A DNA stretch of 64,000 nt from Scortum barcoo (GCA_023238725.1 CM041551.1:12761242-12825241); one strand, 5' to 3'. Shown: positions 24,601-36,346, counted from the first letter of the stretch. Notes: generated by a model from the letters alone, not told the origin. Numbers and translations: made by a program.

Positions 24601-27600
24601 TCCCACAATGAGCCATCTTAAATATCTCTTAAATTGAATGACAATATGAAGGGAGAAATTTATAAAGTTGCCTCTTAGTGTTAATTAACACCGTTGTATC
24701 GCCCCATAAAAAAGTTCCCTCCAGTGACACACCTGGTACACCTAGTGACCCACTTCAGCACAGCTCTGCCTCGGCCCCAGCTGATCTTATTACCTCCATG
24801 TGTACTGTATCTCTGCCTGTTTGCCTTTCGTCCTCAGCGTGAGTGCGGCTCAAATGAGAGAGCCGGAGAGGTGCGCAACAGAATAGCTCAAGGTGAAAAT
24901 GAAGAATGTGTCGTGTTTGTCCCAGTTTGAAGAAAAAGTTAAAGTTATTTGTTAGTTACGTTTTCAACTTACGAGGAATTAATTCTGCATTTGCTTTGGA
25001 AAGTCAAAAGGAGAGAAAAATGTACACACACTGTACTGGACCCACCCATCGCAGTCACATTCCAGCAATACGGGGCCACACACGCGTACATGCTCACCCA
25101 CACACAAGGGTGTGTCCAATACAGTGTACTGCTGCCTTAAATGACTGCGGGATGGATTCCACAGAAACCCTGGATCTGTTCTAATAGTCTGAAGGGTTTT
25201 ATTTTCCCCAACAAAACAAGTCAGAAACTTACACAGGAACTCCTTTTTTTTCCCCCCTTTTGATGAAACTCAGTGGCACACAGTATACTCAGCCCATCAG
25301 AATGCATTTAGTTCAGAGATCTGTGCATGGTATGAAATGGATTCGGGCGTTGCAATAAATGAAAATCAGTTGGGAGAGGAAGAGTGAAACAGAAAGCGAC
25401 ACACTCCTAGTGTTTTCAGTTCCGTTCAAAACCCTGCAGGATTTCCTGTAGATTATTTATTACTAGAAGCGGGGTTAGGAGTTGATTTAGGATCAAAATG
25501 TGAAGCACTTTATTTCTAAAATCTGCCACTGGAATTACACAATTAGTGCAGAAAAACAGAGCTGACAGGGGACATTTCACATTGTGCACAGATGGATGTG
25601 GACTAAAAAAGAAACGTTACATAACACATCACATACTGTATGCTTTATCCTGTATGTTATGGATGGAAAGATAATTCGCGGGCCTGCTCTAGGATTAGAT
25701 CCAGCGTGTGTTGGATGTGTAAGACTGATTAAAATGATATGCTGTTTATGATGAACATAATAGTAAAATGTATTCATATACCACATAACAGCGTGACAAA
25801 GTGCCTTGAAAGAAACATGATAAAAATTGAAGCAGATTTAAGAATTAGTCAATACACACTGTTTATGGCCAAAAGTATGTTGACACCTGAGCTTGACACC
25901 CACAGTATGTGTGATTGAGTCTTTCCAAAATAATGAGTGTTAATCTGTTTCTTTCCACGTTTCTACAAATGCTTCCCACAGGATTTTAGGATCCGGCTGC
26001 TGGGATTCGATCCCATTCAGCCACAAGAGCATATGTGAGGTCAGGCACTGCTGTGGGCAGTAAGGTGTGGCTGGCAGTGGGCGTTCCAGTTCATCTTAAA
26101 GGTGCTGGACGGGCCTGAGGTCAGACTCTGTGCCGGCCAGTCAAGTTCTTCCACACCGAACACAAAAGAATTTATTTCTGGACCTTCCAGCATTGGTGTT
26201 GTTGTGCTTAAAACTGCTGTGAAAAAGTCCGAAGCACATTGTTGTCTGAAATATTCTCATCCTGCTGTAGCATTAAGATTTACTTTAAGTAAAACCAAGG
26301 TAAGGCACATGGACGGTTAGGCCTCTTAAACTCTGTGAAACCAGTTATTAAATCAGTTTTAAAGCAGTATGTCCGACTAAACAAAGGCCCCTGAAATGAT
26401 TAGTTGATCAACTGATAAGTGGATGGACAGAACAACAATTTATTACTGATTTATTGTTTAAGTAATTTCTTAAGCAAACATGTTCAATTCACTGCTTCTA
26501 GCCTCTTAGTTGTGAATATTTGTATATATTTATTATATTTAAACGGAACCGCTTGTGGCAGGTGAACAAAATAAGACATTTGTGGTGTATTTTTTAGCTA
26601 TTTTCTGATTTTTTATAGATAAGTAAAGACAGTAAATTAACCGATCAGTTGAGGAAATAATCTCGATATTAGTCAATTATCAAAATCTTAAAAAAAAAAA
26701 AAAATCTTGCTCTTCTAAGAGTCTAGCATCTTTTTCTGTCCTAATGCTTGTGGCCACATCACAAAATCTAAGAACAGTGTATGTAAATAAAAAGGGCTCA
26801 GGCGCATAGCTTGAAAATCATAAAATGGCCAGTGAATAAAAAACTGTTTTAAGAAGCATTTTAAAAGAAGATGATTTGGTGAGAAAGCGCCCCTTATGCA
26901 GGTCATTTCATGTGTACTGCAATGTGGGCAGACCTGCTGCGATGAGACATTGGAGTGTTTTTTTCAAAAGCAGGTTCAGACTGTATGTAAAGGAAACACC
27001 GGACCACATCCAGCCTGTGATCGTCGAGCCAGAGGACGTTCCCTCCGTCAAGTCTGTTAGGGTCAACGCCGGTTCAGCAGAGATCCATAACAGAAACACT
27101 CTCCGTTCTCCCCATTTACTTCATCCCTCTCCCTCCGCTTCTCTCACACATACATTACCCCTCTCTCCCTCCTCCATTTCCATATCTCCCGGCGTCTCAG
27201 ATCCTGGCCCATTACAGAGCGTCGCGATGAGCAGCTGTTGTGTGTTCAGTCTTGAGATGATGGAGTGATTCAGTAGAAGAGCAATAGGCAGGGGCCAAGT
27301 CTGTCTCTGCATCTCTTCCTCCATCTGTGACTCTCTTTCTTTTCCTCGTCTCTTCGTGAAAGTTGGACCAAACGCTGCCTGTTTGTTCTCTCCTCCAGCT
27401 TGTCACTGGTTTGGCTCATTACTGGTACTGTTTTTAGACAATGAGAGCGACAGTCTTTTTTTTACGTTCTCTGGGGAAAACATTAACCAGAGCTTAGACT
27501 GATCCAAAGAAGCACTCACATCTGTCTTTGGAGGCATCTGGAGACTTCGATTGTGCGTCGACTGACTCTTACGCCACACAGAGGAACCGAGCGTCTCCAG

Positions 27601-30600
27601 CACACTGGGTTTATTGTTCCACTGTCAACACTGTAATGGTTGTGTTAGACAGACTGTACAGGTGACCAGTGGAAGGTCAAAGTGCTGTGTTTGATATTCT
27701 TGATAATTGATAACTGCACCTGTAGTTTTAAGCCTGAATGTAACTAGCATTGAATTTTCACATGCGGTACAATCATTAAGGATGTGTGCGGGTTTATATT
27801 AGAGTACAGCTGGTTTCGTGTTCATTAATATTTAATGGAAATATGTACTGTAAATGTAAATATTTTATGTAAATAGTGCACCAAGAGTGTGTCCACCTAT
27901 TTAGCAGTTATATACAGATATTTAATAAATAGTTTGTAATGCAGTATAATGTAGTGTACACAGCTATAAATATATGTTTAAATTTTAATTAACATACAGT
28001 AATTGTCAATAATTATAACTTGACCCATGAAAGAACATTTTATATTATTATAACTATGTTTTCATATATTGTCATTCATTATCTGTTTATACAACAGGCT
28101 CCACTTATGAATGCCCAAAGTATTTAGTTATAGTTGTTGAGAAATACATTAATCGACATTTATATCTACTTACAACTGCATTATGGCGTATTATAAATGA
28201 TTAAATGTGTATAAATGAATGCTAAACAGCATGACAAACATGCAGTAGGCAACATATTTGTTCGAAATTGACTCAAATTTTCTATGATGTTTAACTATAT
28301 AACAGTTATAATGGAAGTACTTAAGGACGTACTTATTACTTTTAATACTATTGGATGAATTACAGTCAATTCAACTTATGAAACGACGCTTCAAAATAAG
28401 CCTCTGTTCTTTTCTGTCTCTACAACAAACTATCCAAACAGGTGACAGCCGAGCTCTTACAGAAGAGCTCTCTTTGTGTTTTTAAAACCCACAGCAAACT
28501 TTTTTTTCTCCCCGTCTGCGTGCCACCTATTTTCCTTTCTCTCCCTTTTCCAAAATGACACCGCCGTGCCTCCCACCTGATCCTTTCATCCTCGTCTTTT
28601 TATGCCCTCCACTTGTCTTCCACCCACACCCCTCCATCATCTCCCTCTCACACCTCTCCTCTCCCCTTTCTTGCTTTTAAAGATGACACGAGTCACGCTG
28701 AGAAAAAAAACGGCGGCTCCCCTCTTGTCCGCGTTCACGTCTGTCATCATCCCAGCTCTCTCCCCGGAGTCTCACTTCTGGGTTTTATTTAACACTGCGC
28801 CGGAGCAGAGGGAACCACATTATGCTTAAAGACTTCCCGGTTTGCCAGGGGCGCCTTATAGGAGTGTTCAACCTTTCTGTATTTTGTAACCAAAAATATG
28901 GGCGTGTGGTTTCGCTGCTTGCTTGTCAGATTGTGCTGTTTTGAGAAAAAAACAAAAAAAAAACACCACAAGTTTTGAACATTTTCTCAGTTTTTTTTTG
29001 TCTTCCTGCAGCCCATCAGCAATGCAGACTTCATTGTTCCGGTGGAGATTGACGGCACTGTTCATCAGGTACTGTTGCGCCGATGTGGAGGATGTCCAGG
29101 AGTGGGCCTGAATAAAATAACATGAATCCATTTATAAGACGCCCCGCAGAAGCTGCAGCCTCATTTTCTCTCCTTTAGTATTTATTATTCTCTATTATCT
29201 CACACCTACATCAAAGTGGGACAGCTCACGCACTCCTCCCTGAATTTAGTGCTAAAGATAGATGGGCCGCGATTGTGTCACCAGGTAAACAAATGTCACA
29301 AAGCGTATTGGAAGAGACTCTTGAGTGCGCGGCGGAGGAGATGCCTCGCTGTGTGGGAGAAAGAGACGTGACAGCGGAAAGAAGAAGAGACGGCGGCACA
29401 GTTTACACCTTTAGTGTTTGCATAGTATGTTAAAGGTTTGTTTTCTGTGGCCTGTTTGAAGCGGAGGCAGCCATACTGTAGCTGTAACCAGGTTCAAGTA
29501 ATCCAGGATAGGCTTTCTGTATCTGTCTTGGCCTATGCTTGATTACTTGCACTTGGGGGCGGCAACTGACCCCTTGGAGAGCTGCTGAAGAAGACGTAGA
29601 CGAGCAGAAACGAGCAAATAAGATCACAAAGTAATGTCTGTTGTTGCGAAGGGCTGGGTACACACCCTTTTTTTGTAAATTGTTGAATGTTGAATAATCT
29701 AACAAAAGTCGCCCCACAAAATAATACATAAATAGTTTAAAATTGACAATATTTTGATTTGAATCAGGCCAGATATACAGATACTTGCTTGTATCATACT
29801 TTTCAAATATGGCTGTATGGCACACAAGCAGAGAAACTTCCAAATGAATAAATGTTTGATGTGAATAATCGCCTCCAAGCTGTATGATGAATTATATATG
29901 CGTAGGCTAGAGGTTCACCTTGTAGAAATTATGTCAGAAAAACGCAAGATATCGGATGTGACAGCTCATTACAAAACAGTAATCCAACTAATTGAGAGAA
30001 ATCTGGGAGGTTTTGGGGGGAAATGACAGCGGCTATGAGCTCACAGCAGCCTCATAACTAATGAAGAACATTAAAATTGACAGAGTGTTACAAAACACAG
30101 TACTTTTATGTGATTTGACTTGATAAGGGTCGAAACCCAGAATGTAATTATCTATTATCTATTCTATTAGTATTAGTATTATAACCAATAAATGACAGGA
30201 AACTATTCAATGAATTTCCCAAAAACTCGCACATGTAGCTTTGATTGGCAATTACTGAAAATGTAACATTAAAGGTGTGTTTATTTTTGTGTCTTTATTT
30301 CAGGTGTATGTGCTGAAGAGGCCACATGTGGACGAGTTCCTCCAGAAGATGGGGGAGCTCTTTGAATGCGTCCTCTTCACAGCGAGCTTAGCCAAGGTTT
30401 GTCCAAGCGTTGCATCACTAAGACCACATCCGCACTAACGGCGCTTCACACTGAATCTCTCAAGCTGATGTGTGTTTTTTTGTGTTGGTTCATTCAGTAT
30501 GCTGACCCTGTGGCAGACCTGCTGGACCAGTGGGGGGTTTTCCGTGCCCGGCTCTTCAGGGAATCCTGTGTTTTCCACAGAGGAAACTACGTCAAAGACC

Positions 30601-31411
30601 TCAGCCGGCTGGGCCGAGAGCTCAGTAAAGTCATCATCATAGACAACTCGCCTGCCTCCTACATCTTCCATCCAGAGAATGCAGTAAGTCAGTCCTCTTG
30701 ACCCAAAACATTTACCTCCATTATTTTGAACTAGTGGCGCCCTCTGTGCTGTTTTTGCATATCATGTGATGATATGAGACAGGTGAGGAAGACTGGGTAT
30801 GTGTTCAGGTACATAAAGTGTCACTTATTAGGGGTTTGCAATTGAAGGATATGATACATTCAAAGTGAATCTGCATACATATAAATGGGGTTTTACATTT
30901 TATGGGGTTGTTTTAGATCCCATAAGATCCTGACTAAAAATGAGGTCAGAATACACTGGTACAAGTAAAATAAGTTAGTTATAAAGTCAATAATGATGGT
31001 AAATGATTATGTCTGCGAGACATTGTCAGTTTTAATGTGTGCAGTTGTTTTAGAAACAGCAATGAGCCAGAGGCAGTGTTCCCAATTTTATGAGATCTCT
31101 CTCCTCTGTGGAGAAGTTGCTCAGTGGAGCTGCTGCCACTCTTTGCGCCTTTGATGCATTTCCTTCATTAATTATTTACACAAAACTCGCACCATCTCCT
31201 CACCTATAATGCAGCACTTTACCATCGACTGTCGGCGGAGTCTTCTCCCACGATTAAATAAATTCAATCGTTGTTCTCACCACAGGTCCCAGTGCAGTCC
31301 TGGTTTGACGACATGACGGACACAGAGCTGCTGGACCTGATTCCTCTGTTCGAGGGCCTCAGTAAGGAGGAGGACGTTTACAGTCGGCTACAGAGCCTGA
31401 GGAACAGGTAG
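18498..31411 (+). CDS. ctdspl: CTD small phosphatase-like protein (SCP3/HYA22), exons 2-8
   Basis: This encodes a HAD-superfamily Ser/Thr phosphatase of the SCP family, known to dephosphorylate the RNA polymerase II CTD and RB-family proteins. Exons: 18498-18664, 19972-20004, 23174-23275, 29012-29068, 30304-30396, 30498-30683, 31286-31411 (stop TAG). All introns are GT-AG and all phases agree. The cysteine cluster FFCCF follows the SLKKHRSRS block. The catalytic DLDETLVHSS (DxDxT) is in the third exon listed, VLFTASLAKYADPV spans the fifth and sixth, and VIIIDNSPASY is in the sixth. The C-terminus ends in SLRNR. The product would be about 280 residues, the usual family length. The N-terminal exon is not in the window: exon 2 starts at phase 1 and needs one upstream base. 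Teleosts can carry two copies (a/b), which I cannot distinguish. The gene hosts mir-26a. Confidence 0.95.
19972..20004 (+). CDS. ctdspl: ctdspl 33-nt microexon
   Basis: It encodes CDQVQVIPIPS, exactly 11 codons, between a strong pyrimidine tract ending TTTTCTCCAG and the donor GTATGT. Both flanking junctions are phase 0, so skipping it leaves the frame intact. I recall that human CTDSPL isoforms differ by an 11-residue insert at this place, so it is probably a cassette exon. Confidence 0.9.
21926..21942. repeat. Short (GT)n tract
   Basis: A run of GT dinucleotides, with a pure C run at about 22020-22034 nearby. Both lie in the ctdspl intron between the microexon and the catalytic exon. Confidence 0.85.
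22800..22890. repeat. Family B repeat fragment
   Basis: ATTAATCGATTATCAAAATT, followed by a GATATTCTGTTAATCAAA step, resembles the ends of the repeat at 26392-26692. A second fragment, AAAACGATTAGCCGCAGCTC, occurs near 22309. Confidence 0.4.
23174..23275 (+). CDS. ctdspl: ctdspl catalytic exon
   Basis: It encodes PPAKFLLPEVSIADYGKN, then CVVIDLDETLVHSSFK. DLDET supplies the nucleophilic aspartate and the general acid of the HAD phosphatase active site. It has 34 codons and is phase 0 at both ends. Confidence 0.95.
25851..26330 (-). mobile_element. Tc1/mariner transposon relic
   Basis: On the minus strand, about 26120-26155 reads VEELDWPAQS, the signature before the last catalytic residue of Tc1-type transposases. 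It is followed by a frame-shifted remnant of the expected DLNPIEHLWDE region. One end shows GGCCAAAAGTATGTTGACAC (about 25868-25887), a terminal sequence I know from fish Tc1-like elements. The N-terminal half of the transposase is missing, frames are broken and the copy is dead. Confidence 0.55.
26392..26692 (+). repeat. AATCGATTAGT-type teleost repeat (family B), fuller copy
   Basis: It starts GATTAGTTGATCAACTGATA and ends near TATTAGTCAATTATCAAAAT. It shares motif order with 7725-8050 (TTAAGCAAACATGTTCAA, then ACAAAATAAGACATTTG). It is non-coding and intronic in ctdspl. Confidence 0.5.
26693..29011. other. ctdspl intron sequence
   Basis: The stretch at 27700-28400 is markedly AT-rich and gene-free. 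The frame at 26876-27268 has no splice context or family match. No further feature is supported. Confidence 0.45.
29012..29068 (+). CDS. ctdspl: ctdspl exon 5
   Basis: It encodes PISNADFIVPVEIDGTVHQ, 19 codons, in the insertion that shapes the substrate pocket of SCP phosphatases. The acceptor is TTCCTGCAG and the donor GTACTG. The mir-26a hairpin lies about 420 bp downstream in the next intron. Confidence 0.95.
29483..29563 (+). ncRNA. mir26a: mir-26a precursor hairpin in a ctdspl intron
   Basis: The mature 5p arm at 29493-29514 starts TTCAAGTAATCC and is identical to vertebrate miR-26a over its 22 bases as I remember it. The 3p arm at about 29532-29553 contains CCTATGCTTGATTACTTGCA and pairs with it (AAGTAATC with GATTACTT, ATAGGC with GCCTAT), leaving a short loop. 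It lies in sense orientation in the intron 29069-30303, so it would be made from the ctdspl transcript. In mammals MIR26A1 also lies in CTDSPL, which supports both the miRNA and the gene assignment. The hairpin ends given are approximate. Confidence 0.95.
30304..30396 (+). CDS. ctdspl: ctdspl exon 6
   Basis: It encodes VYVLKRPHVDEFLQKMGELF, then ECVLFTASLAK, 31 codons. The FTAS block carries the conserved threonine of HAD motif II. The next intron is only 101 bp. Confidence 0.95.
30498..30683 (+). CDS. ctdspl: ctdspl exon 7
   Basis: It encodes YADPVADLLDQWGVFRARLF, the RESCVFHRGNYVKDLSRLGR segment and ELSKVIIIDNSPASYIFHPE, ending NA. The lysine and the DN pair of the HAD C-terminal motif are present. 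It has 62 codons and is phase 0. Confidence 0.95.
31286..31411 (+). CDS. ctdspl: ctdspl last coding exon
   Basis: It encodes VPVQSWFDDMTDTELLDLIP, then LFEGLSKEEDVYSRLQSLRN and R, followed by TAG at 31409-31411. The sequence is nearly identical to other SCP family C-termini. Confidence 0.95.
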   Translation, partial: VPVQSWFDDMTDTELLDLIPLFEGLSKEEDVYSRLQSLRNR

Positions 31412-32465
31412 CAGATAGCGGCTCCGGCTGGTCCCTCCTGCCTCGTTCCCGCTGCACAGAGGCCTCACCTCGCTGCCACGGCCCTGCAGCCCGGCCCCCG
31501 TCCTCTGACCCGCGGTGGGGAGCCCCAGCGTGGCCCCCAATCCGAGGACTTCAGGCTCCCGTTCTGCTCATAATGAAATCTAGAGACAGTAACTGTATGG
31601 ATTCTTACCATCTCTGCAATCTCGGACTATTTGTACAGAACTCCTACTGACAAAAGATTATATTACTGTATGTACATACTATATGTTTCTAAGAGCAAGA
31701 CATACATAAAGTAATTTTTCTATCAGAGAGAGGAGGTTTTACTATTATATCAAGTAATATTTTAGTTACCAAAAATAATCCAATAGACAGAACGAAGATT
31801 TTTTTGTTTCTTTTTTCGAGAATGGGTGACCTTTTGTTTTTGTTTTTTTTGTGTTGAGTTGTGCTATGCAGGCTGTTGTTTCTCATCTGACCTTTCGTTC
31901 AAACAACTGTGATTTATCTTCTCTTACAGAATGAAGTGCCTTCATTACTGTGCTGATTTTGTTGTGTCGGGTTATGGGGTGCACATTTTTATGCTGCATA
32001 TTTACTCAAATCTCCAAAAGCGTATGAACTAAATCCTTCAATTGAAAATGGAAATGAGTCTTTGATAATTGTCATTTAATATGAGAATAATTTCTAGAAA
32101 TGTATCCAACTAGCCCGTCAGACCTTGATGATTCTTTGCTTTTGAGTTTCGTAGCGTTGAATTGTTAAATTTACCAAAGATTTTTACAATTCAATGTGAT
32201 TTGTGGCTGAATGACATCATTTGATCCTTGACAGTGACTGTAAATTGATAATCCTTAAAGACATTGAAATCCCACTTTAGTATTGAAAAAAAAAAAGAAA
32301 CCTTTGTGATCCACCAATAAATGTTAAAGTTTTGAGGAAAATATGATAATTAGCTTAGATGACATGAAATTCTATTTATTGGGGAAAAGGGGTTTGGGTG
32401 CATTGTAAAGACTGCTGTTGAAATCGTACTGTACAACATTATTAAAGTTGCAAGTTTGCACACTG
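31412..32465 (+). other. ctdspl: ctdspl 3' UTR
   Basis: No coding signal follows the stop. Polyadenylation signals are AATAAA at 32316-32321 and ATTAAA at 32441-32446. The boundary is inferred because the cleavage site cannot be seen. I found no TACTTGA match to the miR-26 seed, so I see no sign of self-regulation through this UTR. Confidence 0.55.
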
Positions 32466-32502
32466 TCAGTTTATACAGTGTTGTCATTACTTAAACAAAG
32501 CT

Positions 32503-32790
32503 TAAAGCTGCTATACTCAGTATTTTAACATGGAAGCCGATGACTGTGTGTACTGTGAAAGGGATCGTCTGTAGTGATAAAAAACACAGAAAATTATCAC
32601 CCAACTCTGAAGTTTGTCCCTCATATTTTCAGAGGAAAAGCTCAAATGAACCGACTGTTCACTGCCTGCCCAGCGCCAAGCAGTAAACAGAGCAAATTAG
32701 CGACTAGCTGATAAACATAGCGGGGCATTTAACAGCTAAACAGGTAGATATTTCTTTCAGGAGTTGGTGGAGACCAGCTCAGAACTAAAA
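32503..32790 (+). repeat. Percomorph repeat (family D), copy 1
   Basis: The segment contains GCGCCAAGCAGTAAACAG, ATAGCGGGGCATTTAACAGC and CAGGAGTTGGTGGAGACC in this order. A diverged second copy with the same three blocks is at about 37345-37510. It lies just beyond the ctdspl 3' end. Confidence 0.55.
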
Positions 32791-33525
32791 GAGAGTCAAT
32801 ATTGGATGTAGAAACATGACTCCAAATAAATGATAATGTTGCCTGCTGGAGGTGTAAATGAGCAACTGTCTCCTCACAGGTTTGTCATATAAACTGTGAA
32901 CACAACCCCCAAATCAGACACATTTAAGTGCCACATGAAGATCAGATTTCTAACCATCATTCGTCATAGGTTTGACATTCAAAGTTTACTCCTGACCTTG
33001 GAAATGGAAGTTGAGAAAACACCCAGCCATAATTTTTTAACATTTGAACAGCCATAACATTTGTTGGCTGAGCTTTCGATCACATCGCATGATCAGTTGT
33101 CATATCAATTGTGCATTGTTGAAGAAGTCCTGAAAGTACTGAGGAGAAAAAGAAAATTTAAACAACTTACAAACTTACCTTTAAAAAACATCCTAAAAGA
33201 ACAATGTGCGTTATTATAAACATTGCATTAAAGGACTTTAATTTTGCACAAGAGGACACCTCTCCGACAAAGGATCGAGCTCTAGTGTCTTCTGGGTTAC
33301 ATGACATGCGGCCACATTAATATTGTGGATATAAACTGGTTAATGTGCAACCAAGAGGAGCTGGGCTACATGTGATATCTCGATGTGAACTTTTAGCTTC
33401 CGCTTACGTAGCAGCCACTTTAACTGCAGCAGTGGATTAAGGCATTAGCCACAGAGCCTTTTCTTCAAGCCTGAAGGACTCTTATACGTTTTTTTTTTCT
33501 TCTAAATTTTCCTCTTGTCCCTCAG

Positions 33526-33621
33526 ATATGTGGGGGCTGAAGTCCACCACGTCGCTTAAATGACCACATTTTCACCATGGAGTCCAGGACTATATCTAAA
33601 AATGACAAGCCTTGGTCAAAG
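33526..33621 (+). CDS. vill: Candidate upstream coding exon of vill
   Basis: An excellent acceptor (long T/C tract ending GTCCCTCAG) precedes 96 nt that end in AAG/GTAAGA. Inside, ATG at 33577 in a near-ideal Kozak context (CACCATGG) opens MESRTISKNDKPWSK. The exon ends in phase 0. Joined to 38005, it continues in frame through FGR into the vill methionine at 38014. This would add 18 residues to the N-terminus. An acceptor implies a still earlier non-coding exon. It could also belong to another transcript, so the assignment is tentative. Confidence 0.4.
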
Positions 33622-34632
33622 GTAAGAAAAATGTAAGCCTGTTGACTTGAAGCTGTTGGTTAACAAGAAAACCAGGTTAGTTACGTAACAATAGTTTTTC
33701 TTTTTCACCCAGATTTCCCTGGCAGGGTTTGTGTTGAACTATATAAGACAAAGACAAGTGTAATAGATGTATCCCTGTACAGAAAACATCAGCAGGGAGC
33801 CTCATCTATGATTCATGCATCGAGTGCAATGAGCAACAGAAGAAGTTTACAGATTGTTCACACAGTTTGGAAATGTTTCAAACGACAGCAGAATCAGAGT
33901 TTGATGCTTTTGGAGGGGAAACAACAGAGCCTTGATTTGTGATCTGTCAACTATAAGGTTGTCCTGAGATGTAAAAGCAAGTAATCCTCTATTCTCTTGT
34001 ATCTATGCATACAATACAGCGTATGACTAAGGATCAATGTCCACACTCTGGTAAAGACCCTCCTTTTGTATTACCTCAAAAAGCGAGCAAATGACTTTGG
34101 ATCCAACACATTAATCCACGTCCACTTATAGACACAAATGTAAATACAAGCTGCCAGTGCCTTCTCTGTTGGGAGATCAAAGCCCAGAGCTGTAAACCTT
34201 CAATAATGTCAAGCTTTCCTCCTCGAGTGCATCTGTGAGTAGGCACAGAACGAGAGATTTAGCCACAGAAAGCCTCTGATTCCTTTCCAATACCACTCGG
34301 AGCTCCTTGAGTCCAATTCCCCCATCTGCTAGTTGTAACAGTTGTGAAATGAATAATTGGTGTCAAGTGGCCCCTGTAATGCCCGCTGTGCTGCCGAGGG
34401 CTCGGCCGAACATAAACACAACTCCGGCAGGCTACTTAAAGCACAATCAGGACCTCGAGTGAGGCTCGAGCTCATCTTAAACCAGGTATTGGAAGTGTTT
34501 TTCTCGAGAACCTTGACTCTGTGGGGGATACTGCAAGTCTGGTGCCTGTCATTCATCCTTAAAACAAGCCAGAGCCTCCACATCACAGCATCTCTTTTTT
34601 TTTTTAAGGGGCTGGAAACAGTGTAAGAGGAG

Positions 34633-34860
34633 GCGTATTTAAGGTTCTTGTACTGTAAATATCGAGGCAGGAAATTGCAGGTGTGTTCAGACCTGGGTGT
34701 GGAGACAAATACGCCCAGCCCTCTCTGACACACACACTTCAGCCTGAACACAGGAGGTAAAGCCGGCGATACTTTATTGCATAAAGACAGCATCTCACTA
34801 ATATACCTCCACAACTTTCAGGAGACAGCCAGGCCTTCACTACGCCACACACAGCACAAG
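34633..34860 (+). promoter_or_regulatory. vill: Candidate vill promoter and non-coding first exon
   Basis: A TATA-like GTATTTAAGG at about 34635-34644 is followed by about 200 bp ending in a good donor, CACAAG/GTAAGA at 34860/34861. Spliced to 38005 this would give an untranslated leader with the start codon at 38014. It competes with the 33526-33621 exon as the 5' end. Confidence 0.35.
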
Positions 34861-36008
34861 GTAAGAGTTGTTTTGATGATACATACATACATATGTGATA
34901 CATACATGTTTCACCAGATCAGTTTTTAGTTTTTTGAACATTTCACTACCCTTTTATTTGATCTGAATCACTGCAGCTGGCAAAGAACAGCATCTTTAAC
35001 ATCATATTCTTTAAAACAGACTTAATATGGTGTTTCTAAACCTACATCAGTTCATATTAAAGAGAGATGAGTGCATTAGGGTGGATTTAGAGCACTAACA
35101 AACTTCATTGTGTCCACTGAGTCAATGGGCATCGCAGGTTAATTGATGTGGAACCAGTCTTTCCACTCACAGTAATGGAAGTGACGCCGGTCTTCCAATT
35201 TGTCTTTTCAGTGATTGTTTGTTCACGATTTTCATTCATTTAGACCGGGATCAGATTGCAGGGCACAAAGGTTGTTTGTCATTCACAACAGTGAGTTGCC
35301 ATCGCTGCCAAAGTCTTCCACAACTGGCAATAAGCAACGTCATTCAGTCAAGTAATTAAATCTGTTCAATAAAATGAATCAATTAATGTAATTTGGAGGG
35401 AGGAGAGAGATGCTCATTCTCCTCTTAACCTGAACTCTTCTTTGTCTATTTAGGAAACTGATTTAGATAATAAATTCCTTTAAATGGCTATTTAATCACA
35501 AATAAATCAGCTGTAATGGTGAATATAAAGTAAGCTTGCTTTTATTTAATTTCTTGTGCTACAGATAGATCAACTGTCTGTCTCAGTCTGTCAAACATCG
35601 TATGCATACTGTGGGAAACTTTTATTTTAGTTTGATAGGTAGTAGCCATGGGTGTGGCCTCACCTTTACAAACATAATGAAATAAAATGATCAGTAGAGG
35701 TTTGTGTCTCTGAATGGAGAACATGGTGATAAATGTAACATCTCCCATGTTTTGAGGTTACTACTGTTATTGGGATATTTATTTTATTCGTCCAAATGAA
35801 CAGTATTAAACATAGATAAATGAATGTTGATATGTTGTACCTGAGTTAGCTTAAAGGTCATTTTCACCAGCAAGTGCCTCAGTCGGGCACAATTAAAACA
35901 TGTTCACAATGACAGAACAGCACTAAACAAATAGGATGACATTATATAAAGCACATTATTGTACAAGAGTATACGGCGTAATATAATTGACAGTCAGGCT
36001 TTTCAATG

Positions 36009-36346
36009 TGGCTTTAAAGTGAGACTATGTAAGTTTTGAAAGAAGAAATAACAAAATCTTCCGCTTGCAAATTAAAAGTTGAGTTAAATTACACATTTGC
36101 TAAATTCAGTACACTCAGGAGTTCACCTGCTACACCCTCACTGTGGTCTGGTGTGACCACAAGTTTATGGCAGCCAATGTCAGCTAATGTTGGCAAACAT
36201 TTGATAGATGTTGCAGTTGGCTGTTTCCATGACTCCTCTCTCATTTGATACTATTACACTCTGTTTTAGTATTTACTATCACTCTACAATTGTCGATTTT
36301 TGTAGCTGCAGCCCATTTAAAGCTACGCAGTCTCACTTTAAAGCCA
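36009..36346. mobile_element. 338-bp MITE with 18-bp perfect inverted termini
   Basis: TGGCTTTAAAGTGAGACT at 36009-36026 is repeated in perfect inverted orientation at 36329-36346. Similarity continues weakly inward (ATGTAAG against GCGTAGC). There is no coding capacity and I could not find a clear target duplication. It lies upstream of vill exon 38005. Confidence 0.6.
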
